Positions 49,032 to 60,946 of a stretch of 64,000 nucleotides of DNA are shown here, in pieces. A model generated the notes under the pieces. The model was not told the origin of the DNA, did no database searches, and saw nothing but the letters and a program-made list of their open reading frames with translations. A program made the position numbers and the translations under genes. Source of the stretch: Punica granatum (lineage: Eukaryota; Streptophyta; Magnoliopsida; Myrtales; Lythraceae); NCBI RefSeq assembly GCF_007655135.1, contig NC_045130.1:30438605-30502604 (forward strand). Reading direction: 5' to 3'. The first letter of the stretch is position 1. Each line of letters begins with the position of its first letter.

Positions 49032-49271
49032 TATGCGGCTATCGGGGCTTGTAGTGCGTTGTAGTGTGGAGCCCACTGCGGCAGCTTGGTCGATGCGGAG
49101 TTTGAAACTACAAGAGAGAGGGTCCTCAACCGGGATGCACCAGCCTTTCAGAGGCCACAATGTAGATGCGGGAAATACAGGTGCTACGTCTTGATGTGCA
49201 CCTACATGAAGGCTAGGGTGCGGTGCACGAGCAACTGCGGTTGCCAGCACTATGGCTACCGAGAAGACTAA
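49032..49271 (+). pseudogene. Relic of a tesmin/TSO1-like (TCX/CPP) CXC-domain gene, piece 1
   Basis: TCX proteins bind DNA through two Cys-rich CXC repeats joined by a conserved linker. Here the plus strand reads CGAHCGS, then a linker-like FETTRERVLNRDAPAFQRP, then CRCGKYRCYVLMCTYMKARV and RCTSNCGC. The spacing C-x-C-x4-C-x4-C...C-x3-C-x-C matches a CXC repeat, and R-N-x-x-A-F in the linker is typical of the family. One Cys is Tyr (CTY for C-x-C), an in-frame TAG lies at about 49058, and the frame ends at 49271 without the rest of the protein. I infer a decayed fragment. Confidence 0.55.
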
Positions 49272-49936
49272 GGTTGGTAGCGTATAGCTCGTGCGGTTCG
49301 ATGTCATGTGGGTGTTCGGTTGAATCGCCTTGTCTGTTTTGCGTTTAGTGCTCCAATAGATGGAGTTTCGATTATTCGATTGGATGGCTCCTGCTATTAG
49401 AATTAGATAGGATTTCAATGGTAGTCACCATATTAGCAAATGGATTATGTTAGAATTAGAATGTATTTCAATTGTAGCTGTCATATTAACGAATGGATTG
49501 GGAAGCGTATCTCTGTTGAAGAGATTGAATGTGTTAAGTGGTTTGTTTGGAGTTCTTTGAAAAACTTCGTGGTTCGATACGATTTTCACACCATCTCTAA
49601 TTCTTTTTTTTATATTGTCAAGATGGAATCAACATGACATCCCTTTGAATGATGGCGAGACAATTGATATCATTATTATGAATGACGGATGCGAGATTAT
49701 ATCATATATATATTGACACGGGCATTATATGATCAACCTGGACATAATATATTTTAGTAAATTCAATTAATGAGATTGTGCATATACTAGATATTGACAG
49801 GAGATTTGATGTTCTTGTAACTCCCTTTGCAGTTTCATATTAATCGATTTTCTGCAAGTTTCTTTACTTCGAGAAGCCTGCACTTAACGGAACTCTTTAT
49901 GCATGCTCTTTGTGCTGCTTTCTTAGGATATGTGGC
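49272..49936. other. Spacer between two CXC-gene relics
   Basis: No gene. The stretch AATTAGA(A/T)..GATTTCAATGGTAG.T.CATATTA..AATGGATT occurs at about 49400-49445 and again in diverged form at 49452-49500, a short tandem repeat of about 50 bp. Confidence 0.4.
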
Positions 49937-50116
49937 TGCTTTCGAATAGGTTTGCAGTGTGGAAACACTTGTTGTCTGAACTACGAAAGATAGGACGACT
50001 AACACTTTCAAGCCGCTATTGAGAGGGCCCCGCGAAGAGATAATACTGCTTTGACGAGGGTCCAGTGCAAGTGTCCTAAGAACTGCTGCTTTATAAAGAT
50101 GTGATACTGCAAAAAG
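49937..50116 (+). pseudogene. Relic of a TCX/CPP CXC-domain gene, piece 2
   Basis: Reads CFRIGLQCGNTCCLNYER, a stop, DD, a stop, then HFQAAIERAPRRDNTALTRV and QCKCPKNCCFIKM, a stop, YCKK. This is the same order as piece 1: end of the first CXC repeat, a linker, then the start of the second repeat (C-x-C-x4-C). Three in-frame stops show decay. The two pieces are about 900 bp apart on the same strand and cover overlapping parts of the domain, so they come from two copies rather than one gene. Confidence 0.5.
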
Positions 50117-50488
50117 GTATAATTTTACTAAATAATGTGTAAGTAAAAACTACTTGAAATACATATGATGCATTCAAGTACATGACTAAAAGTTTAACTA
50201 AAGTTCCCTCAAAATTCTTATAATTTACAAAATAATATGTAAGTAAAAACTCTTCAAAATCCGTGTAATTTGCTTCAAATGTAAATAGTTTACTAAAACT
50301 TCAAATAATTTACCTCGTCATTGACTTTAAACTAAACTACTTTATTACAATTAATTTACTTGTATACATGAGACAACTACTTTTAAAGTGATTGCATTTT
50401 AGATCTTCTCATTTCCCATATTTGTCGTTTTAGGAAATATATGGCATGTTTACTTTCACAAATTAATTTTTATTTCTTATTATCATTG

Positions 50489-51032
50489 TTATCATGACCG
50501 GATCGGACCGACCAGTTTGACCGGTCGGATAAAAAATCGACACCATGTTCGGTCCGATTTGCCTAAAAACCCAAGTGGCAGAGTTGAACCGTCAGACCCA
50601 TTGACCCGGCCGGTTTTGAGCAAAATTCCATTGAGCTAGTCGATTTTATAGATTTTATGGGTTTCCTATTTAGTGTAAAAATTGTTAGGTTATGTAAGGA
50701 TTTGAACTCATGACCTCTTGATTTTCCATACTAGCATGCTATCAACCAAATCACCACTACTTTCTTGTTCTTTTAAATCTACTTTTAAGTAGTTATTAAA
50801 ATTCAATATTTTTTTTGGAGTAAGAAATATTAAATATAGATATTTTCTTATTCTACCTTATATTCCTTTGAAATCATCTTACTTCTATTTTAATTATCAT
50901 AATTTCTTAATAATATAAATATTTATTTTATTTAAATTAAACATGCGGTCAGACCCATCGAACTCCCGGTTGGACCCACAAACCCATGAACCTATACCCC
51001 TTCCGGTTCACCATCTGATCCGGTTCTGATAA
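50489..51032. mobile_element. TIR element with CCGG-rich ends
   Basis: The left end TTATCATGACCGGATCGGAC and the right end, reverse-complemented TTATCAGAACCGGATCAGAT, are inverted repeats of about 20 bp. Next to them are CCGGTCGG and CCGGTTGG blocks. The 540-bp interior has no transposase and contains a tRNA-like segment. Elements with such ACCGG..GGTT ends are common in plant genomes; the exact family is not assigned. Confidence 0.6.
50689..50760 (-). other. tRNA-like relic (A-box/B-box) inside the TIR element
   Basis: On the minus strand the sequence runs GTAGTGGTGATTTGGTTGAT, then AGCATGC, and 30 bases later AGAGGTCATGAGTTCAAATC. The last part resembles the T-arm/B-box (GGTTCGANTCC) and the first the D-arm of a tRNA, closest to elongator tRNA-Met in general layout. 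The acceptor stem does not pair, so it is not a working tRNA. It may be a piece of tRNA-derived SINE or tRNA-primed element. Confidence 0.35.
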
Positions 51033-51437
51033 TACTGCTTATTATCTTATTATTTGTAATGAAACCTACATAAATATATTCATTATTCCCCTTGTGAATT
51101 ATACCATAATAATATTATAATGGTAAAATGATATCGAATTTAAAAAAATAGAGACATTTTAGCTAAAATATTAAAAAAATGAGAATCGAGTATAAAATCA
51201 TAACATCATAACATGCAACTAAAACTCTTGTACATTTATGCCATGTGTCACTCTTTCATTTTTAAAATTTTTTTATATACTATTTATCACAAATCAAAAA
51301 AAAGAAAGTGAGGGATAAGTTTTTTTTTTTCCTTTTAAGCCATTGTTTTATGTTTTAAAATTATTATATCTAATATGTATTTTATAATATTTTCCATTTC
51401 ATATTTTTATATATGTTTTTAAAATTTTTTAATAATG

Positions 51438-51800
51438 AAAGGTATTCGATTTCCAACCAATGTTTTTCATAACTAGCATGAACATCTTACAAGTTCAGAA
51501 GACAATTATAATTCCATCATATGCTTCTTTCTTTTTTTAATAACGAAGGATGTCCAAGTATCAATTGACTATATATATATATATGTATGTATATATTTTT
51601 TAAAATAAGGAAAGGTATCCGCCTTTTAACCAACTATTTCCAACAACTCTCACGAACAAATTATTGGTTCACGGAACAATTATAATTCAACACATTCTTT
51701 TTTCTTTGAATAACGAAGAATGTTCGTGTTTCTACCGGTTATGACCCACAACTCTCACGAACACCTGACAAGTTCAAGGGCCATATTACAATACGACAAG
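51438..51800. repeat. Three diverged tandem copies
   Basis: Copies begin near 51438, 51609 and 51725. Shared landmarks are AAAGGTAT(T/C)CG, CCAAC..TTTC..AAC, CATGAAC or CACGAACA, AAGTTCA, ACAATTATAATTC and AATAACGAAG(G/A)ATGT. The third copy is partial. A (TA)n tract lies between the first two. Not associated with a gene. Confidence 0.65.
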
Positions 51801-53488
51801 GTGCTCGACAGTATTAATCTGACATAGTTTAATATTTATCTAGACTTCTTTTAATCATTATTTTTCTACTTTTTCTATATTCTTAGTTGATTCTTGAAGT
51901 ATTTTCCCTCATCTTCATAGGTATAGGGGAGAATACATCCTTGTCATATTAAATCGGAACATAGCTTTATAACTTAAAAATAAAATCTAGACAAAGTATA
52001 AAGAGATATTAGCTTCTACATCGCATAATATATACTAATCAAAATAGCATTTAAGAGATCTAAAATTCTTTTAACAATTAAGACAATTACTATATGTTGA
52101 AATTATGTTTTATATTGAGTATTATATAAATTGTAATCACAAAATTATTTACCGGATAAAATTTTACCTGCGGCAACGCGTGGGAATTTCCCCCTAGTAG
52201 CATAATGAAAGCTTAAATATAGTGTGGAGGTGCCCAGATGGAGGAAGTGCATGCAAGTGTTGCGTTCACATAAATATAACCTTGATTCTTTAACAAGTCA
52301 AAATTCAAATTTGTTCAAATTTTTGAATTAAAACTATACGACATGCCTCTGGTTTAGTCTGTTTTTTCATGAATTCATTACCAATAAATTTATTTTTAAT
52401 ATTTAATTGGGGACAAATTAAGATGACATTAGTAGAATATCAAAATACATTTAGTAATAAATACTAAAATTAGGATATAAAAAACTAAGTTAAAATTCAA
52501 GAGTCAAATTATGAAAAAATAAAAGTTAGAAAAAATTATTTACTCTAAGGATTTAAGTTTTAACTTCTACAATGAGGCTTCTTAAAAGGTGGGATATTCG
52601 AAGGCTAATCAGGAAGCATTACATGACAGTTTGGGGATGCTTGGTTGTGCTATTTCTTACTAAATAGCAAGTTTTTTATTATTTTACAAGAAATTTATTA
52701 AAATGAATATAATAAGACTCATTAAAGTGTTATATTCAAAATAATAAGACAATGTATCAAATAGTTTCTTACAAAATAATAAGAGTCTTATTATTTTTTA
52801 AATCTCCTTAAAAATGAACTTTAGGAGCCTGCTAATCCTATCAACACTCTTATCCAAAACTATATGTGCAGTTAGAGTAGGAAGCATTCTTAAAATGAAG
52901 TTTTAGAATATTCCAAAAAATAACAAAACTCTTGCTATTTTGTAAGATAATAACATGGTATTTCTTATTTTGTTAAATTCAAACTAAAAATTCTACCAAA
53001 AAAAAATTCTACTGAAAAATTCAAAATGAAAGTTTCTTATAAAAGTAATGCCTTATTTTATTAAAGAGTAACTATATAGATGTACTACAAGACTTTTGCA
53101 TCAAATGCTTCTATCACGGGGCTTGCATAAATGCTATCGCCGAGCAACACGATTCCGGTCCCGTTCTAGACGTTGATAACGGTTGTTAGGGCCAGTTTAT
53201 TTATTATGAAGGCTACCGGTCTCAATCAATCACACTAAGTGAAAATGTTAAAAAAGTGTTTTTCCTTTTCCACTAATAGCGGTTAATTTCCAAAAAGCCA
53301 ACATTTTGAAAGATCTAGTTGCCGTTAATTTCCGCATTATTCCATCGTTATCATGCACAAAAAACAATACAAGGACGCAAGGATTCCTCACATACATTTT
53401 GCAGATCACCAATCTGAGACCAAATATGGACCAGAAAAACTTAAAAAAGAGAATGCCATTTCATGGCAATCAGCATCAGGAAATGCGA

Positions 53489-56147
53489 CTAGAGGTTCCT
53501 ATAGCTAAGCTCGGATATACACGACGATAATGCTTCTCTTACTCGGGGATTGTCAGATTCCATATGTAGTGCGTCTTCATATAGCCTCTTCGCCTGCTCG
53601 AGCAACTTCACCTTTTCTTTGCTGTTCCGTGGACGTAAGCGTGATCTTTGTTGCAATACAACACCCCATCTAAACAGAGCTGCAATTGCTATGAGCCATG
53701 ATCAGATGCAGAGTGTCACAAGACATGATAAGATAACTCCTTTTGAAATTTTCCAGTTAAATTAACCGCACTAATTTGTAACGAGTTTTTGCACCAGTTC
53801 ATTACTTTTATCTCAAAAGTGATGAATTTATCCCATAAACGATCTATAGATCTTCAATTGACATGATAAGTTTTCTTCAGATTTCGAAAAATGAGTCATT
53901 TATGCAGTACAGATTTTTATCCTGAACATTGTCTTCTCTACGCTTATTTTACTCTCTCAAAGTAACATAAAGTATATCTAGAAAGAGTAACGACATTTAC
54001 TTGTAATATGTACTAACTGATTCATGGTCTAGATAATAGATGTGAATGTACCATCTGGTGCATGAGCATTGCCTTTGGACATCATTGCATTGAATTTGTC
54101 GATTGCAGCCAGGAACACTTTGTCAGCATCATAAGCAGCTTCCTGAGGAATACAAGCAATTGCAAATTAGAACTGATAATCAGAAGAAAATTATCTGTTA
54201 GGTCCATTAAATTTTGTGGAATGCTATATCCATAAATATATATAGATAAATTGTGGAATGCTATAGATAAAATTGAGACTACACAGTCGAAAGCTCAAAT
54301 AGGCTACACAAGTTAATAATTACCGGTCCTATGTCTGCTATCAATTCAGCACGGAAGGAGAGAGCGAGACCCCAATTATAAAGTGCTCTTACATCATCCC
54401 CATCGATGGACAATGCAAGTCTGTACTTTCTTCCTGCTTCCATGAGAAGGTCCTCGCACTCTTCACAGACTCCAATGAGAGCAGATGCAATTTTATCTTT
54501 TCTGGTTGCATCATAGTCAAAGCTGCTCAAACTTCCACCATGTCTATCGAAAGACAAAGGTTCATTGCTCGAGAGTATAGTCCTCAGATCACGACTCATC
54601 CTCAACTTCAATTCACCATGAAGAAGACACGTGTTACCCAGCTGCCCCACTGCCAACAAACTCATGGGCTTCATTGCTGTAGCTCTTGTCAGTATTTCTG
54701 CAGTCTTGTAAAGAATGGCCTGGGCATGATCTTCTTCACTTCTTGTCCTCGCCAAGTCCCGTGCTCGTTTTAAAAGATTATTTGCTTCGGTCAGATACCT
54801 ATCAAAAACCACATCTTCTGACATTCTGGAAGAGGGTGAGGTTCTGATATCTCCCTCCAGTTCCGAATGGTCATTGACAAAGATGGAGTCCTCTTTGGGG
54901 TTTACATTTCTACCCCGAAGCTGAGATTGATGAGCTTTGCTATAATTCCTGTCCCTGCTGTTCCAAGATGTGTAAGTTTCACTTGATTCTTTGCCCCACT
55001 GCCCTTTCACAATGGATGCTTCGGTTTCCATATTTTTCATATGAACATTATCAGTAAAATCAAGCAGGTTATCCTGGGACCTCCACGTTCGTGTTTCATA
55101 ATTGCTACTTGCCTTCATATACACACGCTCATTATTGACAAACTGGAATCTGCTGTCTCGATGACTGAACCCTTCTCTATCATCCAAGCCCACCTTGCCA
55201 TGATTCAAGTTAGTCCAAAATCCTCTCTCTGAGCCTCTGTCATGATTGGAAGTTGGCCCATCATCCAAATTGCTTTCTTCGCTTGCAGGGAACGGAACAT
55301 TTCCACGGGAATGATCCTTCACGATATCTTCAGCATTCTCTTGTTTATCATTATCGTTACTTTTGTTAGCATTCGAACCGGCCGGACTCTCTCCAAATAA
55401 GCCCCCAACGAAATTGAACACAACCTTACCAAGCTCTCTCCTTTTCTTACTCGATTTCATATCCTCAGTCAACACACCAACAAAGCTACCGACAGAGGCA
55501 CTGAGAGCACCTCTAGCCTTTGAGGCCGATGAACTAACCAGCTCAATTTCTTTAAGGTAATTCCGCAAATCACCTAAGGAGACTCTATTACAATCAATAG
55601 CTTTCTGAACATCATTCTTTATCCAATCAACTCGAGCATCCAATCCATCAAAAAAATCCACTAGAAACTTCAACTTCTCACTACTAAACCTAACGGCATC
55701 CTCTTTTGGCAGTTTCTTGCTGCCATTCACCTCACCGGCAATCCCGCCGCGGACTAATCCGAATGAGAAACCAACCGCAAAGATCAAAACTGAAGCAGGA
55801 AATATAACCACTGACGAAACCCTAACTCTGGTAATCGCCAGAGCTGATACAAGCCCCAAGACGAACACGAGGACGTACCTCTTATCATCTAATCCCGCAG
55901 AAACCAGAAAGCGCCGCAACTGAGCAGACTCGCCGGAGTGGACCGGGCCTTCGACGAGCCTCAGGTCATCCCAGCCGCCGTAGCTGGCCGGTTCGGCAGC
56001 ACAGCGAGCTCCGGTGTTCCGGGGCCATTTTCTGCGGGAAATGTGCAGGAGTAGTCGATCATCCCGAGGAAGTGCGAAGCGGAAGACAGAGGATTGGCGA
56101 CTCAGATGGTTAATCTGAGCGGAGTTGGTGAAGATCAGGGATTTCAT
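53489..56147 (-). CDS. Predicted plastid-targeted membrane protein with TPR-like C-terminus, 3 exons
   Basis: I do not recognise a named gene. Exons (minus): 56147-54324, 54142-54052, 53688-53489; GT-AG and phases agree, 704 aa. Residues 1 to about 55 are rich in Ser/Arg/hydroxylated residues with few acids, like a chloroplast transit peptide. Two hydrophobic segments follow: 91-105 (YVLVFVLGLVSALAI) and 112-134 (VVIFPASVLIFAVGFSFGLV). The middle (about 140-470) is charged and low in conservation. The last 200 residues contain helical TPR-like repeats: AQAILYKTAEILTRATAM, DDVRALYNWGLALSFRAELI, AALFRWGVVLQQRSRLRP and ARRLYEDAL-like KRLYEDALHMESDNPRVREA. TPR arrays usually scaffold complexes; an organellar membrane scaffold role is inferred. 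The start is the first ATG and gives the transit-like N-terminus. Not nested with neighbours; the RING gene diverges 2.2 kb away. Confidence 0.85.
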
Positions 56148-57125
56148 CGGAGAATTTCGATGTAGAGAGCCGCCCGAGTGAGCTCAACCTCCTCCGTCAC
56201 ATGGTAGAGCTTCACTCATCAGCTCAGCTCGGCCTTTTTCAGCACCATTCAACTGTCAGGTCCATTTGGAAATTTTGATACCGACGTAGGGGTAGTTTTG
56301 TCAAATCGTGTCTGACAATCGTCGTGTCGACGGCCTCCAAGATTATTACTTTAAAAGTGATCCATTAGTCCTGCCGGAACGGCTGGACCAAGCCTTAATT
56401 AGAGACTAATAGTAACATTTTAGTGTCCATCCTTAATCGGTTGAACAAAGGTGCAGCGACGCACGTTCTTTTCTTATAATAAAAGAATAGTTCAATTTTC
56501 ACAATGAAACTATTTATGTCTTTTTATTAGATATTAAAATTTATATTTTATTATATTAAACTCATGAATCTCCATTATAATCGAAAAAAAGGAAGATGAA
56601 ATGTTGATCTATTATAATCAAATAAAAATATTTTAAAATGATTTAGATATATCCAAAATGGTGGCTACTAACAGTCCACCATGATGATAGAGCGACATCG
56701 ATCTTCGACCTAAACCGCTTTATGTCAGATAAAAAATAGGATCCAACCTAGTTGTAAGGACCATCCATAATTTTGGCATAGATCTGACAGTCATGACATC
56801 TAAAATGTGCATTTATAGCGTGTGATATCGTAGGTGTCCATAACCCAAGTGTCTAAAATTGTATCACCTGATCGAAAATTAGACGGCCTTAATTAGATAT
56901 ATTAGAAGAATAACTTGCAATCGTGTATAATATTATGTGAGTCCACTGCACTAAATCCGGTCTTTTCTAAAACTTTATTGTCAATTGTTTAAGAATGACA
57001 TACTAAGCGAAGAAATCCAATTTGAACTTCTTCTCTTATATGTTTAAGATAATGCTAAATCCAGCGCAAGGCGAAGAAAAGTTGAATGCCAAATAGTATC
57101 TTCTACATCTATATCTATCTATATA

Positions 57126-57156
<31 letters not shown>

Positions 57157-58407
57157 GTAAAATTCACTACCAAAAATAATTAATAGGATTATATTTATTA
57201 AGATTAAAATCGTCAATTTACTTTACCTATAAATAATTTTTAAAAACTTTCTAATGTCATCATCAAATTTGAGAAAAATTAAAAAAAAGTTCATATTTCA
57301 TTACTTTAACCACTATATTCGAAATAATAAAAGTCCGAGATATGATATATAATTTTAAATTACTTAAATAATTACAAACTTATAGATTAATTATAATATA
57401 CGTATGTCCATACCATGTATACAGTAAAATATACTATTTAATGTATATAAGAGGAAACTCTTTCAAACTAATATAATTTTGAAAATTATTAATAAGTGAC
57501 AATCGATTCTAGGTAGAATATTATATGTAGATATATATAATTAGCTAAAAATTGAGTTATATAAATGACAATGCACAATCTCATAAATATAATAAATTTC
57601 AATTAATGTCATTCAAATTATCAATAAGAAAATTAACTAGATGACATTAAAGTAAGTTTATATTTCAAAGATCTGGATAATTTATATAACATAATAGATA
57701 GTACTCTAAAAGAAACAAAAATTGATTATTTATGTAATTTTAAAAGTGAAAGTATTTATTGTAAGCCACTAATTTAATGATACTAAGGTTATTTGAAAAT
57801 AAAATTAATCATAAATAACAAATTTTATGAATTTATGATTCGTAAAAATCAAAGAAATATAACTAACATCGTTAATGAGACTTTCATCCTTCTATTAAAC
57901 GTTTGGTATTTTTATATTAGATCGTAAGTCTATTTTGTAACCGGAAAAAAAGGAAAGACATTGCCATCATCATCATTCATTATTATTAATTATTAGCATA
58001 TATTACTATTATTATATTATTATTATTATTATATTTATTATATCTTGGTCGCTCCACGACAGCTTCCATCTTCTTCCCCTTCTAATCCAATTACGTGTCC
58101 ACTATAACTGCCTTGTCCGGTTGATGTGTCCCTCTGCTGAGTAGTTAGCATCTGCCTGCCTCTCTCTCTTGGTCTCCTCTTCACTATTCACAACCACGGA
58201 GCAGCAGAAGAGAAGAACAGAGTAGAAGCACCACGAAGAACCCATCCCTCACGTCACCCGTTGACAGACAGAACCCCTACCCTATCCTCGTCAAATTCGA
58301 AAGACAGGATCTTTCTGGGTTTCTTACGCTAGCCTCAGGGATCACCTGATCTTGATGATCCTCTGCAATCCGGGGCCTGTCGATTGAAGTGGGGGTTTCC
58401 AAGAAAA
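56148..58407. promoter_or_regulatory. Divergent intergenic region between the TPR and RING genes
   Basis: 2.26 kb between two divergently transcribed start codons, so it must hold both promoters. The 120 bp next to 56148 and the 300 bp before 58408 are GC-richer and probably are 5' leaders; the latter is CT-rich (CCTCTCTCTCTTGGTCTCC near 58158). The middle is AT-rich with a (TA)n tract at 57108-57153 and (ATT)n at about 57972-58040. No gene. Confidence 0.5.
57108..57153. repeat. (TA)n microsatellite with TATC units
   Basis: TATCTATC-type units pass into about 14 TA units. Intergenic, probably polymorphic. Confidence 0.85.
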
Positions 58408-60155
58408 ATGTGCCTCGGTCTGTCCATGCGCAGGTCCTTCAAGGACTCCCTCAAAGTCCTCGAAGCTGATATCCAGCACGCCAATACCCTGTAAGAGGCC
58501 TCAGCTCCCTTTCCTCCATGGTTTCTTGCCAAATTGAGCTCTGGGTCTCTGTCGTGTTTAGATGTTACTGGCCGACAACTTAAGATTCTGTCGCGATTTT
58601 GCACCCTGTCCCTGTAATCCGTTTGAGTGGGTTTTGGTGGATGTGATGAATGTCATTAATCAGCCCGTAATTCTATCGTTTTCTTGCCTGCGATATCATC
58701 AGAGGAAATGCCATCTCCAATGGGAGCTCAGCTCATTCTTACCTTGTTTTGCCTATTTCTTCGAAGATGAAAACCGACGGAACAATCGTGAAAAAGGAGG
58801 CTTTTATCTGGGTTTTGTTAATTGCCCATGTGGAAAGAGGCTTAGCTCGGGTCGAAATCCTTTTACTCGGCATTAACACTACTTGCTATACTGTTTCCAT
58901 GATGTTAACTGAGTGGAACTGAGTTTGGAATATCACGAGGTCTGCATCTGCAGGGCATCTGACTTTCCGAGGGAATACGATGGCGCGTGTCTCCAAATGA
59001 GGATGTCTTACAGCCCGGTGGCCCATTTCTTCCTTTTCCTAGTCCAGTGGGCAGATTGCCATCTTGCTGGTGCACTAGGGTTGTTAAGAATACTAATCTA
59101 CAAGGTGCTGGAGATATCCTACGTTTTGTTTAAAAGATTTACCGGCTTGTGCTTTTAGAATGACTGGTTAATCGAATATGTGTGGTTTGATTACATGTGT
59201 ATGCTTGGGCCTGCGAGTCCTTTGACATGAAACATTTTCCAGGTCTATGTGGACGGAACGACCACTATGACAACGCATGAGAGGAAAGCTAGCATCAAAG
59301 AGTTCTATGGTAACTTCATTTAACCAGTTCTGAGATTGAAACCCGAGATCTTTGTTCAGTCTTGTTGAACGTGTCTTCTTGTTGGCGGTGCAAATCCTAT
59401 TTCCGGCAGCGGTTATTTATCCTTCCTTGCTTCAACTACAAAAGGGAGTGACAGATGCTGAAGATAAGAGGCAGAGAGCAGTGTGCTTCGAGAGATACAA
59501 GAGGAGGGAAGAGGCAGAGCAGAGGCAGTACTATGATATAGAATTCGAGAAAGAAGATGACTGCGGAATTTGCATGGATACAAACAGCAAGATCGTATTG
59601 CCCAACTGCAACCACGCCATGTGCACTAAATGTTACCATGAATGGTATTAAATTCTTCATTTGTTTCGTTCTCTCCTATTCTTTATCAGGATTTCAAATT
59701 AAGTTAATTTGTTATTCGTTGGGCAAAAGCAAGTGCGTTCTGGAGATTTAACTGTTCCAGATGTCTGCTATTCATTTCAGAGTAATACAGCATCTGGGGA
59801 ACCAATTTCCTCGGTGAAGATTTTTCATGTGGCAGCTCTTTTCTTACTTTATGTCTTGTTCACCCCTTCCCGTAGTGAGGTCATTCAAATAATCAATCTC
59901 GTACTTCAAGATAATAATCATGCACAAAACAATTTGGGTTGCAGGAGGACGAGATCGCAGTCGTGCCCATTTTGTCGTGACAGTCTGAAGAGAGTGGACT
60001 CAGGAGACCTCTGGGTTCTCACAGATAGTAGGGACGTAATCGACATCGTAACCGTGACTCGGGAGAATTTAAATAGGCTCTTCATGTACATTGGCAAGCT
60101 CCCGGTAATCATCCCTGAGAATTTAAGCGAAAGCTATGACCCACACTTGAGGTAA
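58408..60155 (+). CDS. AIRP2-like RING-type E3 ubiquitin ligase, 5 exons
   Basis: Arabidopsis AIRP2 is a cytosolic C3HC4 RING E3 ligase that promotes abscisic-acid and drought responses. Exons: 58408-58490, 58954-59104, 59243-59309, 59410-59644, 59945-60155; GT-AG and phases agree, 248 aa, the usual length. The N-terminus has SFKDSLKVLEADIQHANTLA and FPREYDGACLQMRMSYSPVA, then a hydrophobic stretch in FLFLVQWADCHLAGALGLL. The RING uses Cys152, 155, 167, His169, Cys172, 175, 186 and 189, in CGICMDTNSKIVLPNCNHAM and RSQSCPFCRDSLKRV. The protein ends GDLWVLTDSRDVID..VTRENLNRLFMYIGKLPVI. Start ATG at 58408 gives the conserved N-terminal helix. A broken copy lies at 1631-2432. It converges on the desaturase gene, 791 bp between stops. 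Family sure; orthology to AIRP2 rather than a paralogue is inferred. Confidence 0.92.
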
Positions 60156-60946
60156 TGGAGATACTGGAACTTCTTTTTCCTTGTGATCTTAGTAAATAAA
60201 TAACTTAAGATTGGTAAAGTGTTTCTTCCCTCTTCATAAAAGAAGGGCCCAGCCTCTGATTGTGGGAGCTGGAGGGTGAAGTTGAGAAACCGAGAGGAGT
60301 AATACCTCGTGGCCATTTATGTAAAGTTGTACCTTCGATGTGAGTACGTACTTGTAATCGAGTAGGAACTATCATAGGCTTGTAAATACATTTGGTTATG
60401 TGCGATGATGTCCTGTTCTTCTTGTTTGGGTCATTCCAATTTGTCCGATCTCTCCAAGGAGATGTTATGGTTGCTCTGTTTTTCTCAGCTATTGGACTGA
60501 TTTCTCTCTTTATCAACGGGTTGAATGGATCTGGAACTTCGTTTCAACTGTAGCAATCCATGTTTGGATCAGGATACGAACCTGACAACTCTTGACCTTT
60601 TCAACTTCTATTCCGGAGTTGACATTTCCAATGTTTGAGAGAGTAGAGAAATATCACCAGCACCAACTAATTGCGAGTACAAAAAGATGTATTTGCAGAC
60701 AACCTTAGCGGGATGAAAAGGTACAGTACACCAGATTTGATTGTTTATTCTTAAAATTTAAACCAATCAACCAACAAACAGAATCCTCTCCTTCTAAAGA
60801 CTAATATTGCACTAATCCCTCAAGAACCATATGAACAAATGTCGATCACACTCCGAGGTTGTGGACAATGTATTTCACTAGCAAGCACAAACAAAGTGAA
60901 GAAACCAGGGACATGGCGATCAGAGGTCGAGAGAGAACAACATAGC
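60156..60946. terminator. Shared 3' region of convergent RING and desaturase genes
   Basis: The two genes face each other, so this 791-bp stretch carries both 3' UTRs and polyadenylation regions. TGTAAATACATTTGGTTATG (60379) and similar T-rich/TGTA motifs on the plus strand fit a plant far-upstream element for the RING gene. Nothing else is seen. Confidence 0.4.

Larger units (their letters stand above)
50117..53488. other. AT-rich repeat region upstream of the plastid TPR gene's 3' end
   Basis: No gene. It holds a TIR element (50489-51032), an array of diverged repeats (51438-51800) and AT-rich DNA at 52400-53050 that may be another MITE (GCTTGGTTGTGCTATTTC at 52649). The final 200 bp probably include the 3' UTR of the downstream minus-strand gene. 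Confidence 0.5.
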
